DNA of 64,000 bases from Rhodospirillales bacterium (GTDB lineage: Bacteria > Pseudomonadota > Gammaproteobacteria > Nevskiales > Nevskiaceae), in NCBI GenBank assembly GCA_903970615.1, contig CAJCJH010000085.1:1-64000 (forward strand). The letters are read 5' to 3'. The notes below the pieces were generated by a model. It had not been told where the DNA came from. It made no database searches and saw nothing but the letters and a program-made list of their open reading frames with translations. Position numbers and translations under genes: made by a program. Positions 18,375 through 26,302 of this stretch are shown here, in pieces (within the stretch, counting starts at the first letter, position 1; each line of letters starts with the position of its first letter).

Positions 18375-19907
18375 ATGGACGCTGGAATGGAATTGATAGT
18401 CCGGAACGACCTCCGCAGGCCGGACAGGCCGCATGCGATCGTCATCGGCAGCGGTTTCGGCGGGCTCGCCGCAGCGGTTCGTCTCGGTGCCCGTGGTTAC
18501 CGTGTGACCGTGCTGGAAAAGCTGGATGCGCCGGGCGGCCGCGCCTATGTTTACCAGCAGGACGGCTTCACCTTCGACGCCGGTCCAACCATCGTCACCG
18601 CGCCATTCCTGTTTGAAGAGTTGTGGAAACTCTGCGGTAAATCTCTGGCTGACGACGTTGAACTGCGACCGGTATCGCCGTTCTATCGCATCCGTTTTCA
18701 CGATGGCGCGGGGTTCGATTACTCCGGCGATCCTGCGGCGATGCGCGCCGAAATCAGCCGCTTCGCACCCGGCGATCTGGCCGGTTACGAGCGCTTCATG
18801 CAGGCCAGCGAAGCGATTTACAGGATCGGCTTCGAGCAACTCGGGCATGTTGCTTTCGACTCCATCACCGACATGCTGAAAGTGGTGCCGGACCTTCTGC
18901 GCCTCGCCAGTTACCGCACCGTTTATGGCTTGGTATCGCGCTATGTGCGCGATCCGCAACTGCGCATCGTCCTGAGTTTTCATCCGCTGCTGGTCGGCGG
19001 AAATCCTTTCGCAACCACTTCGGTGTATTGCCTCATCGCGTTTCTTGAACGCCGCTGGGGAGTTCATTTTGCGATGGGCGGCACGGGTCAATTGGTGCAA
19101 GGTCTGGCCAGCTTGATCGAAGGCCAAGGCGGCACGATTCGCTGCAACGCCGAAGTGAAAACCATCATGGCTGAAGGCCGCCGTGCAATCGGTGTTCGTC
19201 TGGTTACGGGTGAAGAATTGCCAGCGCATGTGGTCGTCTCAAATGCGGATTCCGCTTGGACCTATCGTGAACTGCTGCCGCCAAAATTCAGACGCCGCTG
19301 GACCAATAAGCGCCTCAAGCGTGCGCAATATTCGATGAGCTTGTTCGTCTGGTATTTCGGCACGCGGCGGCAATATCCCGATGTCGCGCATCACACACTG
19401 CTGCTCGGGCGGCGATATAAAGAACTGCTCGAAGATATTTTCGAGCGCAAAGTCCTGGCATCCGATTTCAGCCTGTATCTGCATCGTCCGACGGCGACCG
19501 ATCCTTCGCTGGCACCTGCGGGCTGCGATACGTTTTATGTGCTTTCGCCAGTGCCCAATCTCGGTGGCTCAACCGACTGGCGCTCGCAGGCTGAGCCTTA
19601 TCGTCGTGCGATTTCTGCCGCGCTCAGCGAGAGCCTGCTGCCCGATCTGGAACAGAATATTGTGACGTCCAGAATGCTGACGCCGCTGGATTTCCGCGAT
19701 CGGCTCAACTCTTATCAAGGCGCTGCTTTCGGCATGGCGCCGCTGCTCACGCAAAGTGCCTGGTTTCGCCCGCACAATCGCAGCGAAGAAATCGACGGCC
19801 TTTATCTGGTCGGTGCCGGCACGCATCCCGGCGCAGGGTTGCCGGGCGTTCTGTCTTCGGCGAAAGTTCTTGATTCGGTGGTGCCCGATGCCGCTGTCTT
19901 TGCCTGA
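18375..19907 (+). CDS. crtI: Phytoene desaturase family FAD enzyme (CrtI-like)
   Basis: A 510-residue flavoenzyme. The N-terminal dinucleotide-binding motif is AIVIGSGFGGLAAAVRLGARG, then VLEKLDAPGGRAYVY and DAGPTIVTAPFLFEELW. The C-terminus has the bacterial-type phytoene dehydrogenase signature GLYLVGAGTHPGAGLPGVL. CrtI enzymes introduce double bases in phytoene to give neurosporene or lycopene; related CrtN and CrtO-like enzymes act on C30 substrates or oxygenate, so the exact product is not fixed by sequence. The next gene, crtB, begins inside its last codons, which strongly implies coupled expression. Confidence 0.9.
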   Translation: MDAGMELIVRNDLRRPDRPHAIVIGSGFGGLAAAVRLGARGYRVTVLEKLDAPGGRAYVYQQDGFTFDAGPTIVTAPFLFEELWKLCGKSLADDVELRPVSPFYRIRFHDGAGFDYSGDPAAMRAEISRFAPGDLAGYERFMQASEAIYRIGFEQLGHVAFDSITDMLKVVPDLLRLASYRTVYGLVSRYVRDPQLRIVLSFHPLLVGGNPFATTSVYCLIAFLERRWGVHFAMGGTGQLVQGLASLIEGQGGTIRCNAEVKTIMAEGRRAIGVRLVTGEELPAHVVVSNADSAWTYRELLPPKFRRRWTNKRLKRAQYSMSLFVWYFGTRRQYPDVAHHTLLLGRRYKELLEDIFERKVLASDFSLYLHRPTATDPSLAPAGCDTFYVLSPVPNLGGSTDWRSQAEPYRRAISAALSESLLPDLEQNIVTSRMLTPLDFRDRLNSYQGAAFGMAPLLTQSAWFRPHNRSEEIDGLYLVGAGTHPGAGLPGVLSSAKVLDSVVPDAAVFA

Positions 19908-21021
19908 GCCGTCGCAGCGTACGCGGCGCGCCGATTTCGCCGCCTGCCGCGCCGCGCTGCGCAATGGCTCGCGCTCATTCTTCATGGCTTCGATGTTGCT
20001 GCCGCGCGCTGTCCGCGAACCGGCTTGCGCGCTGTATGCATTCTGCCGATTGGCCGACGATGCGATCGATCAGCAGCACGGCGGCACGGCTGCCGTCGCA
20101 GTGCTGCGCAAGCAGCTGGATGGCATTTACGCCTGCCGCTGTGAAGCTCACACCGCGACGCATGCGGTCGATCGCGCGCTTGCGCAAGTGGTCGAACGAC
20201 ATCGCATCCCGCGTGAATTACTCGATGCGCTGATCGAAGGTTTCGAGTGGGATGCGCAGGCGCGCCGTTACGAAGACTTTGCCGCACTCGAAGCTTATGC
20301 CATGCGCGTGGCGGGCACCGTCGGCGCAATGATGGCGATCCTGATGGGCGTGCGCGATGCCGCATTAATCGCACGCGCCTGCGATCTCGGCGTGGCCATG
20401 CAGTTGACCAACATCGCGCGTGACGTCGGTGAAGATGCACGCAACGGGCGTCTGTATTTGCCATTGTCCTGGCTGCGCGAAGTTGGGCTTGATCCTGAAC
20501 GCTGGCTCGGTACGCCGCAATTCAATTTAGCATTGGCAAGCGTGATCGAACGTCTGTTACGAACCGCTGAGCAGCTTTATGCGCGTGCCGACACCGGCAT
20601 TGCCGCGCTGCCGGCGAATTGTCGGCCGGGCATTAAAGCCGCACGACTTTTCTATGCTGCCATCGGACAAGAAGTGGAGCGTTCCGGTTTCGATTCCATA
20701 TCGCGCCGCGCCATTGTTCCTGCCCGGCGCAAATTCACGCTTTTGCTGCGCGCATTCGCAATACCAATACGCCCAACGAATAAGATACTCGCACCTTCAA
20801 TCGCAGCATCCGAATATTTTTTCAATACGGGAATGCCAACGAGTGTTCCAGAGATGCCATTACTGCAATCATCACAATACTCACAGTTACCGGTACCACG
20901 AAGTAAGGCTATCCGCTGGTGGCACTTTCGCCAGCGTATGATCCAATTATTGACACTGTTCGAGCGGCTTGAGCGCGTCGATCGCCAGACTCAAATCGAA
21001 CGCCTCTCCGCACGTTCCTGA
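19888..21021 (+). CDS. crtB: Phytoene/squalene synthase family protein with C-terminal extension
   Basis: It condenses two prenyl diphosphates head to head, giving phytoene from GGPP if it is a true CrtB. Both aspartate-rich motifs are visible: FCRLADDAIDQ near residue 55 and LTNIARDVGEDARNGRLYLP near residue 180. The frame stays open upstream to 19756 inside crtI, but the ATG at 19888, overlapping the crtI stop by 20 bases, gives the family N-terminus. Homology appears to end near residue 285. The last 90 or so residues are unusual, with an AT-richer coding stretch (about 20760-20920). No GGPP synthase or cyclase gene is nearby. Confidence 0.88.
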   Translation: MPLSLPEPSQRTRRADFAACRAALRNGSRSFFMASMLLPRAVREPACALYAFCRLADDAIDQQHGGTAAVAVLRKQLDGIYACRCEAHTATHAVDRALAQVVERHRIPRELLDALIEGFEWDAQARRYEDFAALEAYAMRVAGTVGAMMAILMGVRDAALIARACDLGVAMQLTNIARDVGEDARNGRLYLPLSWLREVGLDPERWLGTPQFNLALASVIERLLRTAEQLYARADTGIAALPANCRPGIKAARLFYAAIGQEVERSGFDSISRRAIVPARRKFTLLLRAFAIPIRPTNKILAPSIAASEYFFNTGMPTSVPEMPLLQSSQYSQLPVPRSKAIRWWHFRQRMIQLLTLFERLERVDRQTQIERLSARS

Positions 21022-21093
21022 CTTACTGATCAACTGTTTAATGACGTTCCGCCAGACCTAATTTTCAAGCGCCTCCATTAGATATCGCGTGCA

Positions 21094-21246
21094 ATGAGCG
21101 CACAGTTTTCCGGGCTGATCGAAATGTCGCTGGTCTTCGGCATCGGTCTGGCTTTGGCGGTCGCGGAGCTGATTTCCTTGCGCCGCGCGCAACGGCGCGA
21201 TGATGAGAAGGAGCGGCGGCATCGAGCAGATATCCGCGAGTCGTAA
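21094..21246 (+). CDS. Small single-pass membrane protein
   Basis: A 50-residue frame: a short N-terminus, one hydrophobic helix (MSLVFGIGLALAVAELISL, residues 11-29), then a highly charged cytoplasmic tail rich in Arg, Asp and Glu (RRAQRRDDEKERRHRAD). The sharp hydrophobic-to-charged transition is typical of real small membrane proteins in this group of bacteria and not of chance frames. No strong Shine-Dalgarno sequence is seen. It sits between crtB and tRNA-Glu. Function is unknown. Confidence 0.62.
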   Translation: MSAQFSGLIEMSLVFGIGLALAVAELISLRRAQRRDDEKERRHRADIRES

Positions 21247-21415
21247 AGCGAGTTCGAGCGGCACGAAATTTCCGCCCTGAAGCGACGTTCATCGGCGTCG
21301 CCGGGCTCCGGTTTGCCGTCAACGGATAGCCTTGGACCAAGCCGTATCGAAAACCCAGCGTTTGCAAGGGTTTTAGCGCTCTTTGGACTCATACGGATGT
21401 CCTCGGACGACAAAC

Positions 21416-21491
21416 TGGCGCTCCTACCGGGATTCGAACCCGGGTTTAAGCCTTGAGAGGGCTCCGTCCTAGGCCTCTAGACGATAGGAGC
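21416..21491 (-). tRNA. tRNA-Glu (anticodon CTC)
   Basis: On the minus strand the sequence folds as a full cloverleaf. The acceptor stem is GCTCCTA with TAGGAGC, the D arm contains GTCTAGAGGCCTAGGAC as in bacterial tRNA-Glu, the anticodon loop is CTCTCAA (anticodon CTC), and the T arm is CCGGGTTCGAATCCCGG. Discriminator G and a genome-encoded CCA follow, ending at 21416. Confidence 0.96.
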
Positions 21492-21538
21492 TTGCGCGAC
21501 CGTCGCGTATTATACGGGAGGCTTGACGATAAGCGACC

Positions 21539-22966
21539 TTGAGGGCGCTGCTGTTTGGTCATCGTCGCCGGCATTTTCAAGTCAAGGAAACCCAAGTCAT
21601 TACAGAGCCGATTCGTATTTCCCGCGAGCAGCATCCGATTTCGCGCCGCAACCTCACGCCGGGCACGCTGAAAGTCCTGTACACCTTGAAAGATGCCGGG
21701 TTCGAGGCTTACATGGTCGGCGGCGGCGTGCGCGATCTGCTCGCCGGGCTGGAGCCGAAGGATTTCGACATCGCTACCAGTGCGCATCCGGAGCAGATTC
21801 GCCGGCTGTTCCGCTCGTGCCGTCTGGTCGGCCGCCGCTTCATGATCGCGCATGTGCGCTTCGGCGACGAGGTTGCCGAGGTCACCACGTTCCGCGGGCC
21901 GATCACCGACAGTCATGAGCGCGACGAAACCGGCCGCATTCTCTCGGATAACGTCTACGGCACGCTCGAAGCCGATGCTTTCCGGCGCGATTTCACCATC
22001 AACGCGCTGTATTACGACATCCGCGATTTCAGCATTGTCGACTTCGCTGGCGGCGTTGAAGACATGCGCCTGCGCCGTCTGCGTCTGATCGGCGATCCGG
22101 AATTGCGCTATCGGGAAGATCCGGTGCGCATGCTGCGCGCGGTGCGTATCGCCAATAAATTGAAGTTCGATATCGATGCGGCGAGTGCCGAGCCGATCCC
22201 GCGGCTGGCCGCGCTGCTGCGCGAAATTCCGCCCGCGCGTTTATTCGATGAACTGCTGAAGATTTTCCTCAGCCGCGATGCCGCCGCCAATCTCGATGGC
22301 CTGCGCCGCTATGGCCTGTTTTCGCATCTGCTGCCGCTCACCGAAGAAGCGCTGGAGGCCGATCCCGCGTCGGCGGCGTTGGTGCAGCGCGCCCTGCTCA
22401 ACACCACCGATCGCATCATCCGCAGCCAGCCGGTGACGCCCGCATTTCTGTTCGCCGCGCTGCTGTGGCCGGCGTATGCGAAGCGCGTCGAACAACTCTC
22501 GCGCGAGCAGGGACATGCGCCGGCGATCGCGCAAGCGCAGGCGGCGGAAGAAGTGATTGCGCATCAGCAATTGCGCATCGCCATTCCGAAACGATTCTCC
22601 ATGCCGATGCGCGAAATCTGGGCGCTGCAGCCGCGCTTCATCAATCGCAGTGGCGGTCGCGCAAAGCGATTGTTGACGCATCCGCGTTTTCGCGCGGCCT
22701 ACGATTTCCTGCTGCTGCGCGCGCAATCCGGCGAGCCGGGCACGGCGGAACTGGCCGATTGGTGGACGCAAGCGCAAGTGGCCGATCCCGCTTCATTGCC
22801 GGCTATTCCGGAGTCGGGCCAGACCGAAAACCTCACTGCCGCAGAGCCAGGCGCGCCGCGCAAAAAGCGCCGTCGTCGCGGCGGACGCAATCGTTCCAAA
22901 GCGAATGGGCCGGCTGCTGACAATACAAATGCGGCGAGTGATGGCAGTGACGGCGACGTCTTCTGA
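21539..22966 (+). CDS. pcnB: Poly(A) polymerase I
   Basis: PcnB adds 3' poly(A) tails that target RNA for decay. The nucleotidyltransferase core is clear: YMVGGGVRDLLAG, EPKDFDIATSAHPEQIRRLF with the metal-binding DxD, RRFMIAHVRFG and EVTTFRGP. Then come RRDFTINALYYD and the RNA-binding region YREDPVRMLRAVRIANKL. The Lys/Arg-rich C-terminus (RKKRRRRGGRNRSK) fits the family. The start is uncertain: no ATG precedes the conserved core, and the TTG at 21539 gives 475 residues; the conserved HPISRRN begins about 30 residues in. folK follows after 51 bases. Confidence 0.93.
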   Translation: MRALLFGHRRRHFQVKETQVITEPIRISREQHPISRRNLTPGTLKVLYTLKDAGFEAYMVGGGVRDLLAGLEPKDFDIATSAHPEQIRRLFRSCRLVGRRFMIAHVRFGDEVAEVTTFRGPITDSHERDETGRILSDNVYGTLEADAFRRDFTINALYYDIRDFSIVDFAGGVEDMRLRRLRLIGDPELRYREDPVRMLRAVRIANKLKFDIDAASAEPIPRLAALLREIPPARLFDELLKIFLSRDAAANLDGLRRYGLFSHLLPLTEEALEADPASAALVQRALLNTTDRIIRSQPVTPAFLFAALLWPAYAKRVEQLSREQGHAPAIAQAQAAEEVIAHQQLRIAIPKRFSMPMREIWALQPRFINRSGGRAKRLLTHPRFRAAYDFLLLRAQSGEPGTAELADWWTQAQVADPASLPAIPESGQTENLTAAEPGAPRKKRRRRGGRNRSKANGPAADNTNAASDGSDGDVF

Positions 22967-23017
22967 GGGCGAATCGGTATGAGGGATCGCCGCGCACAGT
23001 CGCGGCATTCGGGCGCG

Positions 23018-23500
23018 ATGAAAACGGCCTACATCGGTTTAGGCGCCAATCTCGGCGATCCGCCGAAACAACTTCGCGCCGCGCTCGAAGCGCTGGCGCA
23101 ATCGCCTGGAATTTCGCTGCACAAGGTTTCGAGTTTTTATCGCAGTGCACCGATCGGTCGCGCGGATCAATCGGACTATTGCAACGCCGTTTGCAGTATT
23201 GCCACCTCGCTCTCGGCCGAAGCGCTGCTGAAAATTTTGCAGGAAATTGAACATGCAGCCGGCCGCGTGCGCGGCGAGCGCTGGGGCCCGCGAGTGCTCG
23301 ATCTGGATTTGCTGTGGATGGAAGGGGTGATTTCGCACAGTCCGCAATTGACGCTGCCGCATCCGCAACTGCATCTGCGCGCGTTCGTGCTGGTGCCGCT
23401 GGCCGAGCTTGCGCCGCAGTTGGTGTTGCCGGAGTGGGGACGTGTGGATCAACTCGCGGCGGCAGTCGATCGCAGCGGTCTCACGCCAATCGCCGAATGA
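23018..23500 (+). CDS. folK: 7,8-dihydro-6-hydroxymethylpterin pyrophosphokinase
   Basis: FolK transfers pyrophosphate from ATP to the pterin in folate synthesis. Conserved blocks are AYIGLGANLGDP at the N-terminus, SSFYRSAPIG, the ATP/Mg site RWGPRVLDLDLLW, and LTLPHPQLHLRAFVLVPLAELAP. The start at 23018 gives 160 residues, the normal size; a longer frame from 22979 adds an uncharacteristic basic segment. The order pcnB-folk-panB is a known xanthomonad arrangement and suggests a joint folate/pantothenate cofactor locus. Confidence 0.96.
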   Translation: MKTAYIGLGANLGDPPKQLRAALEALAQSPGISLHKVSSFYRSAPIGRADQSDYCNAVCSIATSLSAEALLKILQEIEHAAGRVRGERWGPRVLDLDLLWMEGVISHSPQLTLPHPQLHLRAFVLVPLAELAPQLVLPEWGRVDQLAAAVDRSGLTPIAE

Positions 23501-23588
23501 ATCCATCACTGCAACTTGCGCTGGCGCGGAGGATCGATAAACTCGAATAGATAAGCCGTTGCCAGTCGTCATCGCGGCTTTGGGGTGA

Positions 23589-23654
23589 ATGTCTTTTTGG
23601 GCCGCCCGCAGAACTTCAACATCGATGCCGGGCGCATGTCTTTTTGGGCCACCC
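23589..23654 (+). repeat. Paired short repeat upstream of panB
   Basis: Two copies of ATGTCTTTTTGGGCCGCCC (the second with GCCACCC) start at 23589 and 23636. The second is preceded by GATGCCGGGCGC. The same element occurs twice in front of panD, with nearly the same spacing between copies. The two copies lie in the 252-base non-coding gap between folK and panB. Confidence 0.8.
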
Positions 23655-23752
23655 AGGTCATCCTCGAACGGGAACGACTTCGTGCAAAACCCCTTGATCC
23701 CCGGCGATCGCAACTGCTGCATCGCACGCGCTGAATTCACAGGAATTCACAA

Positions 23753-24580
23753 ATGAGTGCGACTGCGAAACCCAGCGCAGAGCTGCACATTTCCGGCTTG
23801 CGGAAAATGCGTGAAGCCGGCGAAAAAATTGCCTGCCTCACCGCGTACGATGCCAGCTTTGCCTTGATCGAAGATCGCGCCGGTGTGGATGTGGTGTTGA
23901 TCGGCGATTCGCTCGGCATGGTGATTCAGGGCCGCTCGACCACGACCGCCGTCACTGTCGCTGACATCGAATATCACAGCCGCATCGTCGCGCCGCATTT
24001 GCTGCGCGCATTCCTGATCGCCGATTTGCCATTCCTGTCGTTCGCCACCCGCGAACGCGCGCTCGATGCCTCGCAGCGGTTGATGCAAAACGGTGGCGCC
24101 AAGATGGTCAAGCTGGAAGGCGGACGCGAGCAGGCCGATATCGTGGAGTATCTATCGGTGCGCGGCGTACCAGTCTGCGCGCATCTCGGTTTGCAGCCGC
24201 AGCTGATCCACAAAATGGGTGCGTTCAAGGTGCAGGGGCGCGAAGCCGCGCAGGCCGAAGCGATGCTGCACGATGCGCAGGTTCTGGAACAGGCGGGCGC
24301 GGATATGTTGTTGCTGGAATGCGTGCCATCGGCGCTGGCGAAACGTATCACCGAAGCTGCTCAGGTGCCGGTGATCGGCATCGGCGCTGGGCCGGATGTC
24401 AGCGGTCAAATTCTGGTGCTGTACGACATCCTCGGTATTTCGCCCGCGCTGTCGCATGGACGAATTCCGCGCTTCGTCAAGAATTACATGAAGGATGCGG
24501 GCGATATCGAAGCCGCGATTCGCGCCTATGTTTCCGAGGTAAAAAGCGGAGCGTATCCCGCGCCGGAACATTGCTTCTGA
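23753..24580 (+). CDS. panB: 3-methyl-2-oxobutanoate hydroxymethyltransferase
   Basis: PanB makes ketopantoate from ketoisovalerate and methylene-tetrahydrofolate. Motifs: KIACLTAYDASFA, VVLIGDSLGMVIQG with the Mg-binding Asp, GAKMVKLEGG, VPVCAHLGLQPQ, LLLECVP with the catalytic Glu region, and VIGIGAGPDVSGQILVLYD. At 275 residues it is near normal length. A duplicated GAATTCACA lies just before the ATG, the second copy supplying AGGA as ribosome-binding site. panC follows after 75 bases. Confidence 0.97.
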   Translation: MSATAKPSAELHISGLRKMREAGEKIACLTAYDASFALIEDRAGVDVVLIGDSLGMVIQGRSTTTAVTVADIEYHSRIVAPHLLRAFLIADLPFLSFATRERALDASQRLMQNGGAKMVKLEGGREQADIVEYLSVRGVPVCAHLGLQPQLIHKMGAFKVQGREAAQAEAMLHDAQVLEQAGADMLLLECVPSALAKRITEAAQVPVIGIGAGPDVSGQILVLYDILGISPALSHGRIPRFVKNYMKDAGDIEAAIRAYVSEVKSGAYPAPEHCF

Positions 24581-24655
24581 AGTTCGTGCGAGTGTGTGGA
24601 TGACCCTCGAAAATACTCGATTGCCTCATCGCCGAAGAACAGTGAGTTGTCCCTG

Positions 24656-25507
24656 ATGCAGATCGTCCACAGCACCGCCGAACTCGATTGCGTGCTCGCT
24701 GCGCGGCGCAATGCCGGTGAGTCCACAGCGCTGGTGCCGACGATGGGAAACCTGCACGCCGGGCATGTCAGCCTGATTCGCCGCGCGCAGCAACTCGCGC
24801 CTTGCGTAGTCGTCAGCGTATTCGTCAATCCGCTGCAATTTGGGCCGCACGACGATTTCGATCGTTATCCGCGCACACTCGATGCCGATGCCAAATTGAT
24901 CGCCGCCGAGGGTGCCGCCGTTTTATTCGCGCCATCGATTTCGGATATGTATCCGGGCGGATATCCGCCGGCAACTTCGGTGCAGATTGATGGCCCGCTG
25001 AATGCCGTACTCGAAGGGGAATTCCGCCCCGGCCATTTCGCCGGCGTGGCCACGGTGGTGAATATCCTGCTCAATCGGGTGCAGCCCGCGGTCGCCATTT
25101 TCGGCCAGAAGGATTACCAGCAGCTGGCAGTGATCCGCCGCATGGTGGCCGATCTCGGAATGCCGGTACGCATCGAAGCGGGCGCGACGCTGCGCGATAT
25201 CGACGGCTTGGCGCTGAGCTCGCGCAATCAATATCTGCAAGCGCAGGAGCGCGCGCTGGCGCCGCGGATTTACATTGAAATGCAGAAAATCGCTGCCGGT
25301 TTGCGTGCCGGCAGCCGCGATTTTGAAACGCTTTGCGCCGAACCGCGGTCGCAACTTCAAGCGCTCGGTTTCCGGCCACAATATCTGGAGGTGCGCGCGG
25401 CCGACTTGAGCGTGCCGGCAGCGAGCCTCAAGCAGTTCGTGATTCTCGCTGCGGCTCACCTCGGCAGCACGCGCCTGATCGATAATCTGATCGTCGATTG
25501 CGAATAA
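24656..25507 (+). CDS. panC: Pantothenate synthetase
   Basis: PanC condenses pantoate with beta-alanine using ATP. It has the HIGH-like motif LVPTMGNLHAGHVSLI at residues 25-40, VSVFVNPLQFGPHDDFDRYPR (cited in parts), PGHFAGVATVVNILLN, FGQKDYQQLAVIRRMV, and the KMSK-like loop LALSSRNQYL. Starting at 24656 gives 283 residues, exactly the size of the E. coli enzyme; the frame extends upstream to 24596 without homology. Confidence 0.97.
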   Translation: MQIVHSTAELDCVLAARRNAGESTALVPTMGNLHAGHVSLIRRAQQLAPCVVVSVFVNPLQFGPHDDFDRYPRTLDADAKLIAAEGAAVLFAPSISDMYPGGYPPATSVQIDGPLNAVLEGEFRPGHFAGVATVVNILLNRVQPAVAIFGQKDYQQLAVIRRMVADLGMPVRIEAGATLRDIDGLALSSRNQYLQAQERALAPRIYIEMQKIAAGLRAGSRDFETLCAEPRSQLQALGFRPQYLEVRAADLSVPAASLKQFVILAAAHLGSTRLIDNLIVDCE

Positions 25508-25668
25508 TTGCGGCTGGATTTCGCACGAATCGCAGTTTCGGCCAATACCTTGCAAGTGTTAATTCCAACCTCAGGTTATAAGCTAAGAAAAAACCGGTTG
25601 GCGCGGAGCGAAAACGTGGTTAGACTGCGCACCCATCGGTTTTTCCGGTGCGAGTCGCAAGCGGGCGT

Positions 25669-25737
25669 ATGTCTTAGTGGGCCGCCCTCGATGTCCTGAA
25701 TTTTCAGATGCCGGGCGTATGTCTTTTTGGGCCGCTC
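25669..25737 (+). repeat. Paired short repeat upstream of panD
   Basis: Copies start at 25669 (ATGTCTTAGTGGGCCGCCC) and 25719 (ATGTCTTTTTGGGCCGCTC), each preceded by GGGCGT. They match the pair upstream of panB. The frame through the second copy reads into panD, but the panD start is at 25765. Confidence 0.8.
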
Positions 25738-25764
25738 TTCGTCAAAGTCATTGAGGTACTCGCC

Positions 25765-26145
25765 ATGCAACTGACCATGCTCAAGTGCAAACTTCATCGC
25801 GCCTGCGTAACGCATTCAGAGCTTGATTATGAAGGCTCCTGTGCGATCGACGGCCGCCTGCTCGACCTCGCCGGCATTCACGAATACGAACAGATCCAGA
25901 TCTATAACGTCGGCAACGGCGAACGCTTCACCACCTACGCCATCCGCGCGGAAAATGGCAGCGGCATCATCTCGGTGAACGGTGCGGCCGCGCATAAGGC
26001 GCGTGTTGGTGATCGCATCATCATCTGCAGCTATTGCGAAGTCGATGCGCGCGAAGCCAAGCTGCACAAGCCCAAGCTGGTATATCTCGACCAGACCAAT
26101 CGCGTGACGCACACCGCCAACACGATTCCGGTGCAGGCCGCTTGA
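25765..26145 (+). CDS. panD: Aspartate 1-decarboxylase proenzyme
   Basis: PanD makes beta-alanine for pantothenate synthesis. It is made as a proenzyme that cleaves itself between Gly24 and Ser25 (DYEGSCAID), the Ser becoming the pyruvoyl cofactor. Other conserved parts are [14 protein letters not shown] at the N-terminus, RFTTYAI, and [22 protein letters not shown]. The start at 25765 gives 126 residues, the normal length; an in-frame ATG at 25708 would add 19 residues encoded partly by the repeat. It is separated from panC by 257 bases, so it may have its own promoter. Confidence 0.96.
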   Translation: MQLTMLKCKLHRACVTHSELDYEGSCAIDGRLLDLAGIHEYEQIQIYNVGNGERFTTYAIRAENGSGIISVNGAAAHKARVGDRIIICSYCEVDAREAKLHKPKLVYLDQTNRVTHTANTIPVQAA

Positions 26146-26226
26146 TAGATTCTGGCGTCGTCGTTTGAATCGCCGGCGCAACTATGTGCGCCGGCGCGAG
26201 TCTCATAAGACCGAATGCGTTACACC

Positions 26227-26260
26227 CAAAAGCCCGAGCCTGCTTGGGCTTTTGAGTTTT
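26227..26260 (+). terminator. Intrinsic terminator after panD
   Basis: CAAAAGCCC pairs with GGGCTTTTG around a short inner stem and loop (GAGCCTGCTT), followed by AGTTTT. It lies between panD and pgi, so pgi probably has its own promoter. Confidence 0.85.
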
Positions 26261-26302
26261 GCACGGCATGATGCCGTTGAATGGGTTTAACTTTAAGACT
26301 CG

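Noticed and set aside
23600-23752. Small coding frame through the panB-upstream repeats (MPGACLFGP type)
   Set aside because: The frame exists because the repeat has few stops; no ribosome-binding site or ordered composition, and a similar peptide before panD runs straight into the panD start.
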